Shown here: positions 33,379-41,863 of the stretch, piece by piece | Numbering within the stretch: position 1 is the stretch's first letter | Layout of the letters: every line of letters begins with the position of its first letter | Source: Salinibaculum sp. SYNS191 | Lineage (GTDB): Archaea; Halobacteriota; Halobacteria; Halobacteriales; Haloarculaceae | NCBI RefSeq assembly: GCF_037338445.1 | Contig: NZ_CP147838.1 | Span: 3,286,001-3,350,000, forward strand | Length of the DNA: 64,000 nucleotides | Direction: 5' to 3' | Made by a program: the position numbers and the translations under genes | Notes under the pieces: model-generated | Told to the model about the DNA's origin: nothing | What the model saw: the letters and a program-made list of their open reading frames with translations, nothing else | Databases searched by the model: none

Positions 33379-33457
33379 GACACCGCGTCTACCACGCACC
33401 CGAAACGCCGAAACGTCTTTTGTGTGCAAGTCCTTATCATGGTCCGGGTGAGACCCC

Positions 33458-33616
33458 ATGTGCCACTTCCGTGAGCCCCACGCGACCAGCTGGAAGGAAC
33501 CCGAAGAAGCCGAGGACGAGGAGTCCGAGCCAGCCGAGGAGATGGACCTCCCAGAGATGGAGGAACCGGAGATAGAGGAGCCGACCATCGAGGAGCCCGA
33601 GATAGCCGACGACTAG
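33458..33616 (+). CDS. Small very acidic protein, 52 residues
   Basis: ATG 33458 to TAG 33616. The N-terminus MCHFREPHATSWKE is followed by an almost pure Glu/Asp/Pro tail with three near-repeats EEPEIEEPTIEEPEI. A TATA-like CTTATCA lies about 25 bases before the start, suggesting a leaderless mRNA. Not recognised; it may be a small haloarchaeal conserved protein starting MCH. It precedes rnhB by 47 bases. Confidence 0.65.
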   Translation: MCHFREPHATSWKEPEEAEDEESEPAEEMDLPEMEEPEIEEPTIEEPEIADD

Positions 33617-33663
33617 GGCGGGCAAGCACAACCGTTTTTATGCGACGCGTGGACCGGATAGCT

Positions 33664-34299
33664 ATGCAACTCGGCGTCGACGAGGCGGGCAAGGGACCCG
33701 TACTGGGCTCGATGTTCGCCGCCGCGGTCAGGGCCGACCCCGAGCGCCTGCCAGCCGACGTCGGCGACTCCAAGGACATCGCGCCGGAGCGCCGAGAGGA
33801 ACTGGCCGTCGAAATCCACGACGTCGCCGACGCCGTCGCCGTCGCCGAGATCCCCGTCGAGCGCATCGACGCCGACGACACCGACATGAACGCGCTGACC
33901 GTCGCCGCCCACGTCGAGGCCCTCTCCGGCGTCGCCGAGGACGGCGACACCGGATACGTCGACGCCGGCGACACCAACGCCGTTCGCTTCGAGGGCAACG
34001 TCGCCGACGGCGTTCCCGCAGACGTCGACCTCCGCGCGGAACACGGTGCCGATGCGACCTATCCCATCGTCGGCGCTGCCTCCATCGTCGCCAAAGTCCG
34101 TCGAGACGCTCACGTCGCCAGTCTCACCGCCGAGTACGGCGACGTCGGCAGCGGCTACCCGAGCGACCCCACCACGCGGGAGTTCCTGCGGGCGTACGTG
34201 GCCGACAACGACTGCCTGCCCGACTGCGCACGCGCGTCGTGGCAGACCAGCCAGGACGCACTCGCGGCCGCAGAACAGTCGTCACTGGCCGATTTCTAG
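33664..34299 (+). CDS. rnhB: Ribonuclease HII
   Basis: 211 residues from ATG 33664. Catalytic DEDD pattern: LGVDEAGKGPVLGSM with Asp and Glu near residues 5-6, a DTDMNALTVAAHV region with Asp, and YVDAGDTN; ADATYPIVGAASIVAKVRRD is the typical basic part. It removes RNA from RNA/DNA hybrids and single ribonucleotides from DNA. Normal length for archaea. Confidence 0.95.
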   Translation: MQLGVDEAGKGPVLGSMFAAAVRADPERLPADVGDSKDIAPERREELAVEIHDVADAVAVAEIPVERIDADDTDMNALTVAAHVEALSGVAEDGDTGYVDAGDTNAVRFEGNVADGVPADVDLRAEHGADATYPIVGAASIVAKVRRDAHVASLTAEYGDVGSGYPSDPTTREFLRAYVADNDCLPDCARASWQTSQDALAAAEQSSLADF

Positions 34300-34309
34300 C
34301 GTCTCCGGC

Positions 34310-34362
34310 TTTTGTTCCGCGCTCGTTTTGTTCCGCGCTCGCTGTGTTTGCCCCGCGCTCGC
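34310..34362. repeat. Short tandem repeat after rnhB
   Basis: A perfect 16-base unit (TTTTGTTCCGCGCTCG) stands twice in tandem at 34310-34325 and 34326-34341. A degenerate third copy follows (TTTGCCCCGCGCTCG from 34347). It is between the stop of rnhB and the next gene; function unknown. Confidence 0.75.
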
Positions 34363-34538
34363 TGTGCTTCGATGGGTCGGGTGGCTTTCCCGACGAGACC
34401 CGCTGATAGCTCGTGAAATCACCAGGGTGTGGTACCTTCCAGCGATCGCGCTGGCGACCAGTGGGTAACTGCTGCGTAACTGCTGCGTACAAAATGGGCT
34501 CGCTCGATACCGTTTTGACAGTCGGTCGCTGCGAGTTC

Positions 34539-34760
34539 TCAGTTCGCGGTTTTCTTGAAGTTGTTTTCCATGACCTTCTTCCGGGTCGCTGCGGCCGCAC
34601 GACGCAGTGCCGCACGGTGTTCGTCCCACGTCTCGTACTTGGGAACGGGGGTCACTCCGACCGGAACCGGGTGTTGCATGTACAGGGGCGTCGTCTTCAC
34701 GTCTGCTTTCGTTACTGTTTTCATCACACCTTTCCGAAGGAGCTTCGAGGGATTAAGCAT
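34539..34760 (-). CDS. Small basic hypothetical protein
   Basis: 73 residues from ATG 34760, or 61 from the ATG at 34724, which lies about 25 bases after a TTAAT box and has GGTG just before it; the shorter form is perhaps more likely. Sequence MKTVTKADVKTTPLYMQHPVP, then PVPKYETWDEHRAALRRAAAATRKKV. Lys/Arg-rich, unlike the acidic average, so it may bind nucleic acid. No family recognised. It is convergent with rnhB. Confidence 0.55.
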   Translation of the reverse strand: MLNPSKLLRKGVMKTVTKADVKTTPLYMQHPVPVGVTPVPKYETWDEHRAALRRAAAATRKKVMENNFKKTAN

Positions 34761-34868
34761 TTGTAGAATGACATTTCTGCTCGAACGCGTACCGAACTCG
34801 TTTTCTCTAGTTCGTCTTACGTGAGTTCGGCCTCCCGGTTTATTGGGGCTCCCGCCGTATCTGTACGA

Positions 34869-35864
34869 ATGACCGGGAGAGGCTCGTCTACCTCGTCACT
34901 CGAGGCGGCCGCCAAGTCGGCTGGAGCGGACGCTATCCAGGCGTTCGCTATCGTGGGCAACGAAACCCGCCTGGCGATACTGCTGGCACTCTGGGAGGCC
35001 TACGACCCGTACGCGGAGGACAACGCAGTCCCCTTCTCGGAACTGCGCAGGCGTGTCAGCGTTCGTGACCCCGGCCAGTTCAACTACCACCTCGGCAAAC
35101 TCGCCGGCCAGTTCGTCAGGAAAACTGCGGGTGGCTACGAACTTCACCCGACCGGTCTTCACCTCGTCCAGACGGTCATCGCGGGGACCGGCACGAAGAC
35201 TGCCTCGATTCCGCCCACCGATATCGGCGGGGCGTGTCTCCGCTGCGGCGGCGAGACCGCTCTCAGCTACCAGGACGGATGGCTCTACTACGTCTGTACC
35301 GACTGTGAGGGGTTCTTCCGGGGTGGGACGGACGAGCCGGAGGGTATCCTCTTCTCGCAAGCACTCCCTCCGGCTGCACTCTCGAACCGGACTCTCGAAG
35401 CGGTCTTCGCGGCGGCCGTGTTCAGGATGGGACAGGCATTCGCGATGGAGATGGGTGGCATCTGCCCACGCTGTTCCGGGGTCGTCGCGTCCACGTTCGA
35501 GATCTGCGACGCCCACGAGTCCCGGGAAGGGACGGTGTGTTCCACCTGCCGCCGGCAGTACGAGGTCGCTGTCAGATGGGCCTGTACCGTCTGCAAGTAC
35601 CGCGGACAGGCCCCGCCGTGTGTGGCTGCGATAGCCCATCCGGCGGTCACCGCCTTCTACCACGACCACGGCGTCGACGTCGGCTACACCATCGACGGAT
35701 TCGAGGGTGGCCAGCGCGTTCTGTCTCTCCTCCGTGACCACGAGCAAACACTCGTCGCGACGGACCCCCCGCGTGTTCTCGTGACGATACGCTACGAGGG
35801 TGACGACTTGCGTCTGACCTTCGACGAGGAGATGAACGCCGTCGACCTGGAAATTCGGGAGTGA
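34869..35864 (+). CDS. ArsR-like HTH protein with zinc-ribbon region (DUF7351-like)
   Basis: 332 residues from ATG 34869, about 30 bases after a TTTATT box. The N-terminal winged helix (about 20-95) reads AFAIVGNETRLAILLALWE, FSELRRRVSVRDPGQFNYHLGKL. Then come three Cys-rich stretches: CLRCGG..CTDC (about 122-145), CPRC..C..CSTC (about 200-235) and CTVC. Last, a beta part. This is the layout of haloarchaeal ArsR/DUF7351 regulators. Ligand unknown. Confidence 0.78.
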   Translation: MTGRGSSTSSLEAAAKSAGADAIQAFAIVGNETRLAILLALWEAYDPYAEDNAVPFSELRRRVSVRDPGQFNYHLGKLAGQFVRKTAGGYELHPTGLHLVQTVIAGTGTKTASIPPTDIGGACLRCGGETALSYQDGWLYYVCTDCEGFFRGGTDEPEGILFSQALPPAALSNRTLEAVFAAAVFRMGQAFAMEMGGICPRCSGVVASTFEICDAHESREGTVCSTCRRQYEVAVRWACTVCKYRGQAPPCVAAIAHPAVTAFYHDHGVDVGYTIDGFEGGQRVLSLLRDHEQTLVATDPPRVLVTIRYEGDDLRLTFDEEMNAVDLEIRE

Positions 35865-35905
35865 CGGGGGCCGCTGCCGACGGTGCTCTCACACCGACGA
35901 CTCCA

Positions 35906-36757
35906 CTACCCGGGGTCCGGTACGCTGTCGGACTCCCAGATGAGGTCGAAGTACCGACCCATCCCCGCGACGAACGACCCGTTCTCGGTGACGGCGGCCT
36001 GGCGCATGTGCAGGGGGATGTCCTTCTCCTCGACGAGGAAGATGGCCTTCCCGGTGTCGTAGTCCATGCTCGGGTCGATAATCGTCCCCCGCCAGGGCAG
36101 GGGTTCGTTGCTGTAGCGAAGCCCGATGTCGGGATACTCCGATTCGATGGCGGCGATAATCTCCTCCTGTACCGTCCGGTTCTCGGCTGTCAGATGGTCG
36201 GGATGGACACAGAGGATGCGGATGTCGACGTCGCGTTCGTAGGCGCTCTCGAAGGCGGGCGCGACGCTGTCGAAGTACTCGAAACTCTTGGTCAACACCA
36301 GTAGCGACTCGCTGGCTTCCTGGTAGAGCGTCCGCGTCTCGGACTCGCTGGGTTCGCCGACATCGACGACGTGAAACAGCTCCTCCGTCGGTGTGAGTTC
36401 GTCGTCGGCCTGTTCGTACATCGGCCCGAACGTCGCCTCGAACTCCCTGCGGACTGCTTCGATGTCGGCCTGATACGATTCGTAGGACTGCCGCTGGTTC
36501 TCGATTGCCCTGTCGAGAATCTCGCCCGGCGCTTTCGGTTCGTACTCCTTGGGTCGTCCCGGAATCACCTTGATGTAGCCGGCGTCTGCGAGGTGACTCA
36601 ACACGTCGTAGATGCGCGCCTTCGGGATGCCCGTCGCGTCGGAGAGATTCGGGGCCGTCGTGCGTCCGAGTTCGAGCAGATACCTGAGCGCAGTCTGCTC
36701 GTACTCCGTGATTTCGAGTTCGTCGAGGAGTTGTCCGGGGTCCCTGGACGGCGCCAT
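35906..36757 (-). CDS. TrmB-family transcriptional regulator
   Basis: 283 residues from ATG 36757. N-terminal winged helix (about 10-75): LLDELEITEYEQTALRYLLELGRTTAPNLSDATGIPKARIYDVLSHL-type pattern, the TrmB hallmark, followed by PGRPKEYEPKAP and a coiled-coil helix. The C-terminal part resembles a phospholipase D-like effector domain (ESLLVLTKSFEYFDS), not the sugar-binding TrmB-C. TrmB proteins control sugar metabolism and transport. It faces two plus-strand genes preceded by TrmB-type palindromes. A TATTTACA box lies about 28 bases upstream. Confidence 0.85.
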   Translation of the reverse strand: MAPSRDPGQLLDELEITEYEQTALRYLLELGRTTAPNLSDATGIPKARIYDVLSHLADAGYIKVIPGRPKEYEPKAPGEILDRAIENQRQSYESYQADIEAVRREFEATFGPMYEQADDELTPTEELFHVVDVGEPSESETRTLYQEASESLLVLTKSFEYFDSVAPAFESAYERDVDIRILCVHPDHLTAENRTVQEEIIAAIESEYPDIGLRYSNEPLPWRGTIIDPSMDYDTGKAIFLVEEKDIPLHMRQAAVTENGSFVAGMGRYFDLIWESDSVPDPG

Positions 36758-36861
36758 TACTATCCCTATCCTCGCTCGCGGATTGTAAATACCGGCCGTT
36801 TCACCTCGACGAGCGGGGACCGTCTCCCCTGGAAGATACGATTGTTGCCACCAATCGGGAA

Positions 36862-36868
36862 TTTTATA
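36862..36868 (+). promoter_or_regulatory. TATA box for the 44-residue protein gene
   Basis: TTTTATAA-type box about 27 bases before the ATG at 36893, indicating a leaderless transcript. It lies just before the TrmB-type palindrome. Confidence 0.6.
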
Positions 36869-36880
36869 ACTGGTCATGTG

Positions 36881-36901
36881 GTTACTAAGAATATGAGTAA
36901 C
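36881..36901. promoter_or_regulatory. TrmB-type operator 1
   Basis: GTTACT and AGTAAC form a perfect inverted repeat with a 9-base spacer, containing TACT-N8-GAGTA, the shape reported for the Halobacterium TrmB box. It overlaps the start codon at 36893, placing it at the transcription start. Confidence 0.65.
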
Positions 36902-37027
36902 TCTGCGCGAAGCGAGGACGGCGCACGCGAACACCTCGACGGCCTCGAAAGCGGTGCCGGCTGTACGGAGATCTGGGAGCGTCTCTCCGACGAGCGGAAC
37001 GAGACCGAGTCCCCGAACGCGGACTGA
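36893..37027 (+). CDS. Small conserved-looking protein, 44 residues
   Basis: ATG 36893 to TGA 37027. Sequence features: MSNSARSEDGAREHLDGLES, GAGCTEIWERLSDERNE. The single Cys in GAGCTEIWE and the amphipathic helix recall small haloarchaeal proteins of unknown role. Leaderless, with the TrmB-type palindrome over its start. It lies between trmB and the sulfosugar gene and may be a regulatory peptide or a sugar pathway accessory. Confidence 0.7.
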   Translation: MSNSARSEDGAREHLDGLESGAGCTEIWERLSDERNETESPNAD

Positions 37028-37197
37028 CGCGAGGGCTCGCCCTCCGTCTTCGTGAGGCTGCGGTGGGTGTCTGCGCCGCGTTGCGTACCGAATACTGCCG
37101 TTTCTGCCTCTCTGTGTCGAGTACCGACCAGCCAAAGCGGGTGCTGTCGGTGGTGGGTGGGCCGCGGGTCGACCCAGAAAACTTTTGCCGCTGCGTA

Positions 37198-37218
37198 GTT
37201 ATTCAGAAAGTGAGTAAC
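37198..37218. promoter_or_regulatory. TrmB-type operator 2
   Basis: GTTATT-N9-AGTAAC, one mismatch from operator 1, ending one base before the ATG at 37220. Same position relative to the start codon as operator 1, so both transcripts should be controlled together. Confidence 0.62.
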
Positions 37219-37219
37219 T

Positions 37220-38386
37220 ATGACGATACTCGTGACTGGCGGTGACGGCTACCTCGGCTGGCCGGCCGCGCTACGCATCGCAGACCGGACTGACGACCGT
37301 GTGCTGCTCGTCGACAACTTCGCGCGCCGCGAGTGGGTCGAGGAAGTCGGCGCGACCAGCGCCACGCCCGTGGCCGACATGGACGAGCGCATCGCCGCGG
37401 CCGAGGAGGTCCACGGTATCGACAACATCTCCTTCGTCGAGGGTGACCTCGCCGAGAAGGACTTCACGGACGAACTGCTGGCGGTCCACGAACCCGAGAC
37501 CATCGTCCACGCCGCTGCCCAGCCCTCCGCGCCGTACTCGCAGATCAACGGCGAGCGGGCCAACTACACCCAGCACAACAACCTGCAGGCCACGCGGAAC
37601 CTGCTGTGGGGTCTCGAAGAGCACGACCTGACCGACACCCACTTCATCGAGACGACGACGACCGGCGTCTACGGCGCCCCCGAGTTCCCCATCCCCGAAG
37701 GTGGCGCTGTCATGGAGAACCAGGGCGAACACGACGGCGTGCCGTTCCCGGCGATGGGCGGGTCCTGGTACCACCAGACCAAGAGCTTCGACGCGGGGAA
37801 CATGCGCCTGGCGAACGCGCAGTTCGACATCCCCATCTCGGACGTCCGGACGGCAATCACCTACGGCACAGAGGTCGAGGAGACCCGCGCGGACGAGCGG
37901 CTGAAGACCCGCTTCGACTTCGACTACTACTTCGGGACGGTCGCCCACCGCTTCTGCGCCCAGGCCGTCGCCGGCTATCCGGTCACAGTCTACGGCAAGG
38001 GCGAACAGCGCAAACCCTTCATCTCGCTTGAGGACGCTGTCGAGGGGCTGGCACAACTCGCGCTCGCCGACCCCGACGACCGGCCGAAGGACCTCACGGT
38101 CTACAACCAGGTTACCCGCGCCATCAGCATCGTCGAAATCGCCGAGACCATCGCCGAGGCCGGCGCGGAGTACGACCTCGACGTCGACGTCGAACACTTC
38201 GAGAACCCCCGCGACGAGGACGAGACACACAAGATGGAGATCGAGAACGCCCGCTATCTCGACCTCATCGACGGGCAGGAACAGGACTTCGAGAGCGGCA
38301 TGCACGACGTGCTGGCGTCGCTGACGAACTACGCTGACGTCATCGAGTCCCACGAGGACCGCTTCCTGCCCGGCGTGCTGGAGTAA
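37220..38386 (+). CDS. UDP-sulfoquinovose synthase-like epimerase/dehydratase (Agl3/SqdB type)
   Basis: 388 residues. An extended SDR enzyme with LVTGGDGYLGWPAALRIA, the GGDGYxGW Rossmann start typical of SqdB/Agl3, then VDNFARREWVEEVG, the IETTTTGVYGAPEFPIPEG active-site loop, and the YHQTK Tyr-Lys pair. Agl3/SqdB make UDP-sulfoquinovose from UDP-glucose and sulfite, used in sulfolipid or archaeal N-glycans. Length is normal. Preceded by a TrmB-type palindrome. Confidence 0.88.
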   Translation: MTILVTGGDGYLGWPAALRIADRTDDRVLLVDNFARREWVEEVGATSATPVADMDERIAAAEEVHGIDNISFVEGDLAEKDFTDELLAVHEPETIVHAAAQPSAPYSQINGERANYTQHNNLQATRNLLWGLEEHDLTDTHFIETTTTGVYGAPEFPIPEGGAVMENQGEHDGVPFPAMGGSWYHQTKSFDAGNMRLANAQFDIPISDVRTAITYGTEVEETRADERLKTRFDFDYYFGTVAHRFCAQAVAGYPVTVYGKGEQRKPFISLEDAVEGLAQLALADPDDRPKDLTVYNQVTRAISIVEIAETIAEAGAEYDLDVDVEHFENPRDEDETHKMEIENARYLDLIDGQEQDFESGMHDVLASLTNYADVIESHEDRFLPGVLE

Positions 38387-38401
38387 CGCCCGGACCGACC
38401 C

Positions 38402-38788
38402 TCACGACACCGCGATTTCTTCGAGCGTCTCCCGCAGCGCCTCGCCGAGTTCCTCGAACCGCTCCAGTTCCATCTTGTCGGCTGTCACGAACACGCCGTG
38501 GCCGTCGGCGACGACGCTGACCAGGTACCCGCGCTCGAAGACCCGGATGGAACACTCGTACCCGCCGAGTTCGGTGTTGCGGTGGTCCATCCTGTTGTCG
38601 AGTCCCGGCCGCTCTGCCGTCGCGAAACTCTCCAGGTCGGCGTTGGCTTCGAGGTAGTCCTGGAGGTAAATCTGCTCGACGCTGTCTTCGGTGAAGTGCG
38701 TGATACTCCGAAGGTGACCGTCGATGATGCCCTCTGTCGCGTCTAGCAGGTCGTCCATCTGGGCTTCCGTGAGCTGTTCGGGCGGCAT
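38402..38788 (-). CDS. Haloarchaeal conserved hypothetical protein
   Basis: 128 residues, acidic. Helical N-terminus (QMDDLLDATEGIIDGHLRSITHF), then YLQDYLEANADLESFA, and a beta-meander (SIRVFERGYLVSVVADGHGVFVTAD) followed by a C-terminal helix. The shape suggests a sensor-like or roadblock-like fold, but no function is known. It is convergent with the sulfosugar gene, 15 bases apart. Confidence 0.75.
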   Translation of the reverse strand: MPPEQLTEAQMDDLLDATEGIIDGHLRSITHFTEDSVEQIYLQDYLEANADLESFATAERPGLDNRMDHRNTELGGYECSIRVFERGYLVSVVADGHGVFVTADKMELERFEELGEALRETLEEIAVS

Positions 38789-38889
38789 ACAGGTAGACTG
38801 TCTCCCGTTAGCTTGTTAATGCTATTTGCGCGTCACTATCGCATGAGAATCGTGGTGTGAACGCGCAACGCCGGAAAACGGGGGCCGTC

Positions 38890-40482
38890 TCAGTCCTCGC
38901 TGATGAGGAGGTTCCGGAGGACGTCACCGTAGGCGGGCCGGGTGATGAGCACGCCGATGAGGACGCCGACGATGGTGACGATGGCGAAGCCCTGCAGGTC
39001 GCCGAGGCTGAGCACGGCCAGCGGGCTCATCGCGATGATGGTCGTCGCGGCGGCCGCGCCGATGACCCAGAACGCCTTGCGGAAGCGGTTTTGGAAGACG
39101 CGCCCGGTCGCGACCTTCCCCTGCTGGAGGATTTCGTCCGCGATGATGATGAGGTCGTCCACCCCCGTCCCGATGACGGCGATGAGCCCCGCGATGTGCG
39201 AGAGGTCGAGCGCGAGCCCGACCGTCGCGGCGAAGCCGAGCAGGATGAACACCTCCGCGCCGGCGGTCAACAGCATGGGGATGGCGATGCGGATTTCGCG
39301 GTAGCGGTAGAAGACCACGGTGCTGACGATTATCCACGCGGCCAGCCCGGTCAGCAGCGCCAGCGGCTTGAACGACTGGGCGAGGCTCGGGTTGAGGTAG
39401 TACGTCGACTGCACGTCGAGCGTCGTCGGGAGCGCGCCGGATTCGAGGCTGACCTGGACCGCCTGTGCCTGCTCGAAGCTCCGGGTTTCGAGCACGAAGC
39501 TCCGGCTGTTGGCGAACGTGCCCGACACCATGTCGCCCGCGAGTCCCGAGGAGATGCCCGCGCTGTAGATGACCTCACCGTCGTCGATGGTGTAGAGACA
39601 CCAGCCGGGGTTGTCGGGATTGACCTCGGCGCGACAGTTCTGGACGCCCTGGTCGGTGAAGCCGAACTCCTGCATGTCCTGGGCGAACGACTGCGCAGCG
39701 GCGGGCCGCAGCGAGACTGGCACGCGCGGCGGGTTGCCCTCACCCGACGGCTGGGCGGGGCTGATGCCGGCGAAGTCGTCCTGTTCGAGGACGGTGGTGT
39801 TGCGGTACTCGGTCCCGTTAGCCGTCTCGACGGGGTACCGCGCGACGATGCGGACGGTCCCGCGGTCGGTGATGACGTTCTCCACCTCGGAGATCTCCCT
39901 GTTGGGGACCTCCACGACGACGAAGTCCTGGCCGGTCGCCGAGCGGACGATACTCGCGCCACCGCCGCTGATACCGACCGCGTTGACGCGGTTCGTGATG
40001 ACGCTCTGTGTCGTCTGTAGCGTCTCTTCGGTCACGCCCTCGCGTATCTGGTCCAGGGAGACGTCCCGCCCGGTCGCCGACAGTGCGGCCTGGAGGTCGG
40101 TCTCGTTGACCGTCTCGGTGAACACCTCGACCGTCCCAGCGGACTGGGTGGTCCGGCGGACGGAGATGTTGATGAGGTCGGTGCCGAGTTCGTCGGCCAG
40201 CGTCGCCTGGAAGGCGCTCAGTTCCTGTGTCTCCGAGGGCAGGCTGACCTCCTCGGCCGTGACGCCGATGGGCTGGCCGCGGATTCGGGTGCCCCCGGAG
40301 AGTTCCAGCCCGTACTGGAGGTTCGTCAGGCCGCCGTCGGAGACGTTGGTGGCGTTGGCGGCGTCGGTCCCGTTGCCGGTGTCGGCGCTGGCCCCGCCGG
40401 TCGGGATGAACAGCGCTACGCCGCTCAACACGACGAGGACGATGAGAACGCCGATGCGCCAGTTCTCGCGGAGGTCCATCAT
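38890..40482 (-). CDS. secD: Preprotein translocase subunit SecD
   Basis: 530 residues. N-terminal membrane segment, a large external P1-like region (LQYGLELSGGTRIRGQPIG; TQSVITNRVNAVGISGGG; VVVEVPNREISEVENV), then five membrane segments in the last third with IGTGVDDLIIIADEILQQGK and the RND-type GFAIVTIVGVLIGVLITRPAYGD end. With SecF it uses the ion gradient to aid protein release from the Sec channel. secF lies 25 bases upstream, the usual archaeal order. Confidence 0.94.
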   Translation of the reverse strand: MMDLRENWRIGVLIVLVVLSGVALFIPTGGASADTGNGTDAANATNVSDGGLTNLQYGLELSGGTRIRGQPIGVTAEEVSLPSETQELSAFQATLADELGTDLINISVRRTTQSAGTVEVFTETVNETDLQAALSATGRDVSLDQIREGVTEETLQTTQSVITNRVNAVGISGGGASIVRSATGQDFVVVEVPNREISEVENVITDRGTVRIVARYPVETANGTEYRNTTVLEQDDFAGISPAQPSGEGNPPRVPVSLRPAAAQSFAQDMQEFGFTDQGVQNCRAEVNPDNPGWCLYTIDDGEVIYSAGISSGLAGDMVSGTFANSRSFVLETRSFEQAQAVQVSLESGALPTTLDVQSTYYLNPSLAQSFKPLALLTGLAAWIIVSTVVFYRYREIRIAIPMLLTAGAEVFILLGFAATVGLALDLSHIAGLIAVIGTGVDDLIIIADEILQQGKVATGRVFQNRFRKAFWVIGAAAATTIIAMSPLAVLSLGDLQGFAIVTIVGVLIGVLITRPAYGDVLRNLLISED

Positions 40483-40507
40483 CGCTCACCTCCCGATTCT
40501 CGCTCGC

Positions 40508-41386
40508 TCATCCCTTGACCCCCTCGAACTTGTAGTACCGAAGCAGACTCATGTTGAGCATGTAGGTGTTCATCAGGTCGGCCGTCAGCCCGAAGACGAG
40601 GATGAGCCCGATTTCGGGCAACAGCGGAATCCCGAACAGCGTCGCGACGATTGCCATGACTATCATCGCCGAGATAGAGGTCAGCGTCATCGAGATACCG
40701 GTCCGCATCGCGCGGAAGGCACTCTCGTAGAAGCCGCCCCGTCGCCGGAGGATGTGGTTGTTCAGCAGGATGTCCGAGTCCACCGAATACCCGATGAGCA
40801 TCAGCAGGGCGGCGACCGCTCCCAGCGTGAGTTCGATGCCGAAGACGTTCATCAGCGCGAGCGGGATGACGATGTCCGAGAACGCCGAGATGACGATCGC
40901 GATGGAGGGGATGAAACTCCGGAACAGGATGAAGACCAGCACTGCCATGCCGCCGAAGGCGATGGCGAGTCCCAGAAGCGCCTGCTGCTGGGAACTCGCG
41001 CCGAAACTCGCCGAGCGGCCCTGTTCCTGGTCAATCTCGTAGCCAGCCTCTCCCGCTGCTGTCCGTATCTGTTCGATTTCACCTGGAGCAGTGCCTTGCG
41101 TCGCCTGCGTCGTCAGGATGTAGGTGTTGCCGCTGGCCGCGGACTGGATAGACTCGTAGTCCACGTCCTGGAAGGTTGCCCGGACGTCCTCGATAGGGTC
41201 GTCGGCGGTGAACCGCACTTCCGTCCCGCCAGTGAAGGCCAGCCCCAGGTCGACTGGCACACCGGTCATCACGTACCACGCGGCGATGATGAGGAGGGCC
41301 AGCGCCAGTACTGCCAGTGGGATTGCCGCCAACTGACGGTTGGAGTATTTGTCGTAATCGATGTCCGATACCTCAAAGTCGACCAT
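40508..41386 (-). CDS. secF: Preprotein translocase subunit SecF
   Basis: 292 residues from ATG 41386. Six membrane segments; LGLAFTGGTEVRFTADDPIEDV in the first external loop, AIVISAFSDIVIPLALM, and LIGYSVDSDILLNNHILRRRG with the family Asp residues. Partner of SecD. The start at 41506 would add a non-conserved basic leader. Confidence 0.94.
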   Translation of the reverse strand: MVDFEVSDIDYDKYSNRQLAAIPLAVLALALLIIAAWYVMTGVPVDLGLAFTGGTEVRFTADDPIEDVRATFQDVDYESIQSAASGNTYILTTQATQGTAPGEIEQIRTAAGEAGYEIDQEQGRSASFGASSQQQALLGLAIAFGGMAVLVFILFRSFIPSIAIVISAFSDIVIPLALMNVFGIELTLGAVAALLMLIGYSVDSDILLNNHILRRRGGFYESAFRAMRTGISMTLTSISAMIVMAIVATLFGIPLLPEIGLILVFGLTADLMNTYMLNMSLLRYYKFEGVKG

Positions 41387-41515
41387 GCGGATGGGTGTGG
41401 CAGCGGCCCGAATAAGCCTTCCCTTTGACGACTTCCAGCCGGCAGCACTCCCGGCTGTGTCCGCGCCGTCCGCGGCCGGCCAATCCCTATACCGCTTGGT
41501 AACCAACGTATTCGT

Positions 41516-41839
41516 ATGGCATCCGACAGCTCAGCCAGCCGGGTCGTCGTCTCCTACCCCGCGGATCTCTCCCAGTGGGGCAGAGACATCGTCGAGGACT
41601 CGCCGTTCCGGGCGTACTTGCGGAAAGCTCACCCTACCGCCAGCGAGGGCGAGGAGTGGGCCGAGTTCGTCGGCGTCGGCTGCTGTGGCGACTCCCTCGA
41701 CGTCCCGCTCCGCGTCGAAGCCGTCGAGGGCGGCACCGAACTGACCGAGCGGACGACATTCGAGTTCACCGTCCGCGAGGCGTGCGGTATCGACGGCGGG
41801 TGGGGCGTCCAGAGCGCCGCCGGGCCGCCGGAGCACTGA
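41516..41839 (+). CDS. Haloarchaeal conserved hypothetical protein (CCGD motif)
   Basis: 107 residues, acidic. Contains GVGCCGDSLDVPLRVEAV and VREACGIDGGWGV, with three Cys that could bind metal. Such short proteins are common in haloarchaea and uncharacterised. Divergent from secF with 129 bases between starts. The ATG at 41516 follows a TATACC box by about 20 bases. Confidence 0.75.
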   Translation: MASDSSASRVVVSYPADLSQWGRDIVEDSPFRAYLRKAHPTASEGEEWAEFVGVGCCGDSLDVPLRVEAVEGGTELTERTTFEFTVREACGIDGGWGVQSAAGPPEH

Positions 41840-41863
41840 GGGCGGTCGGGAAACTGCGGCCGG

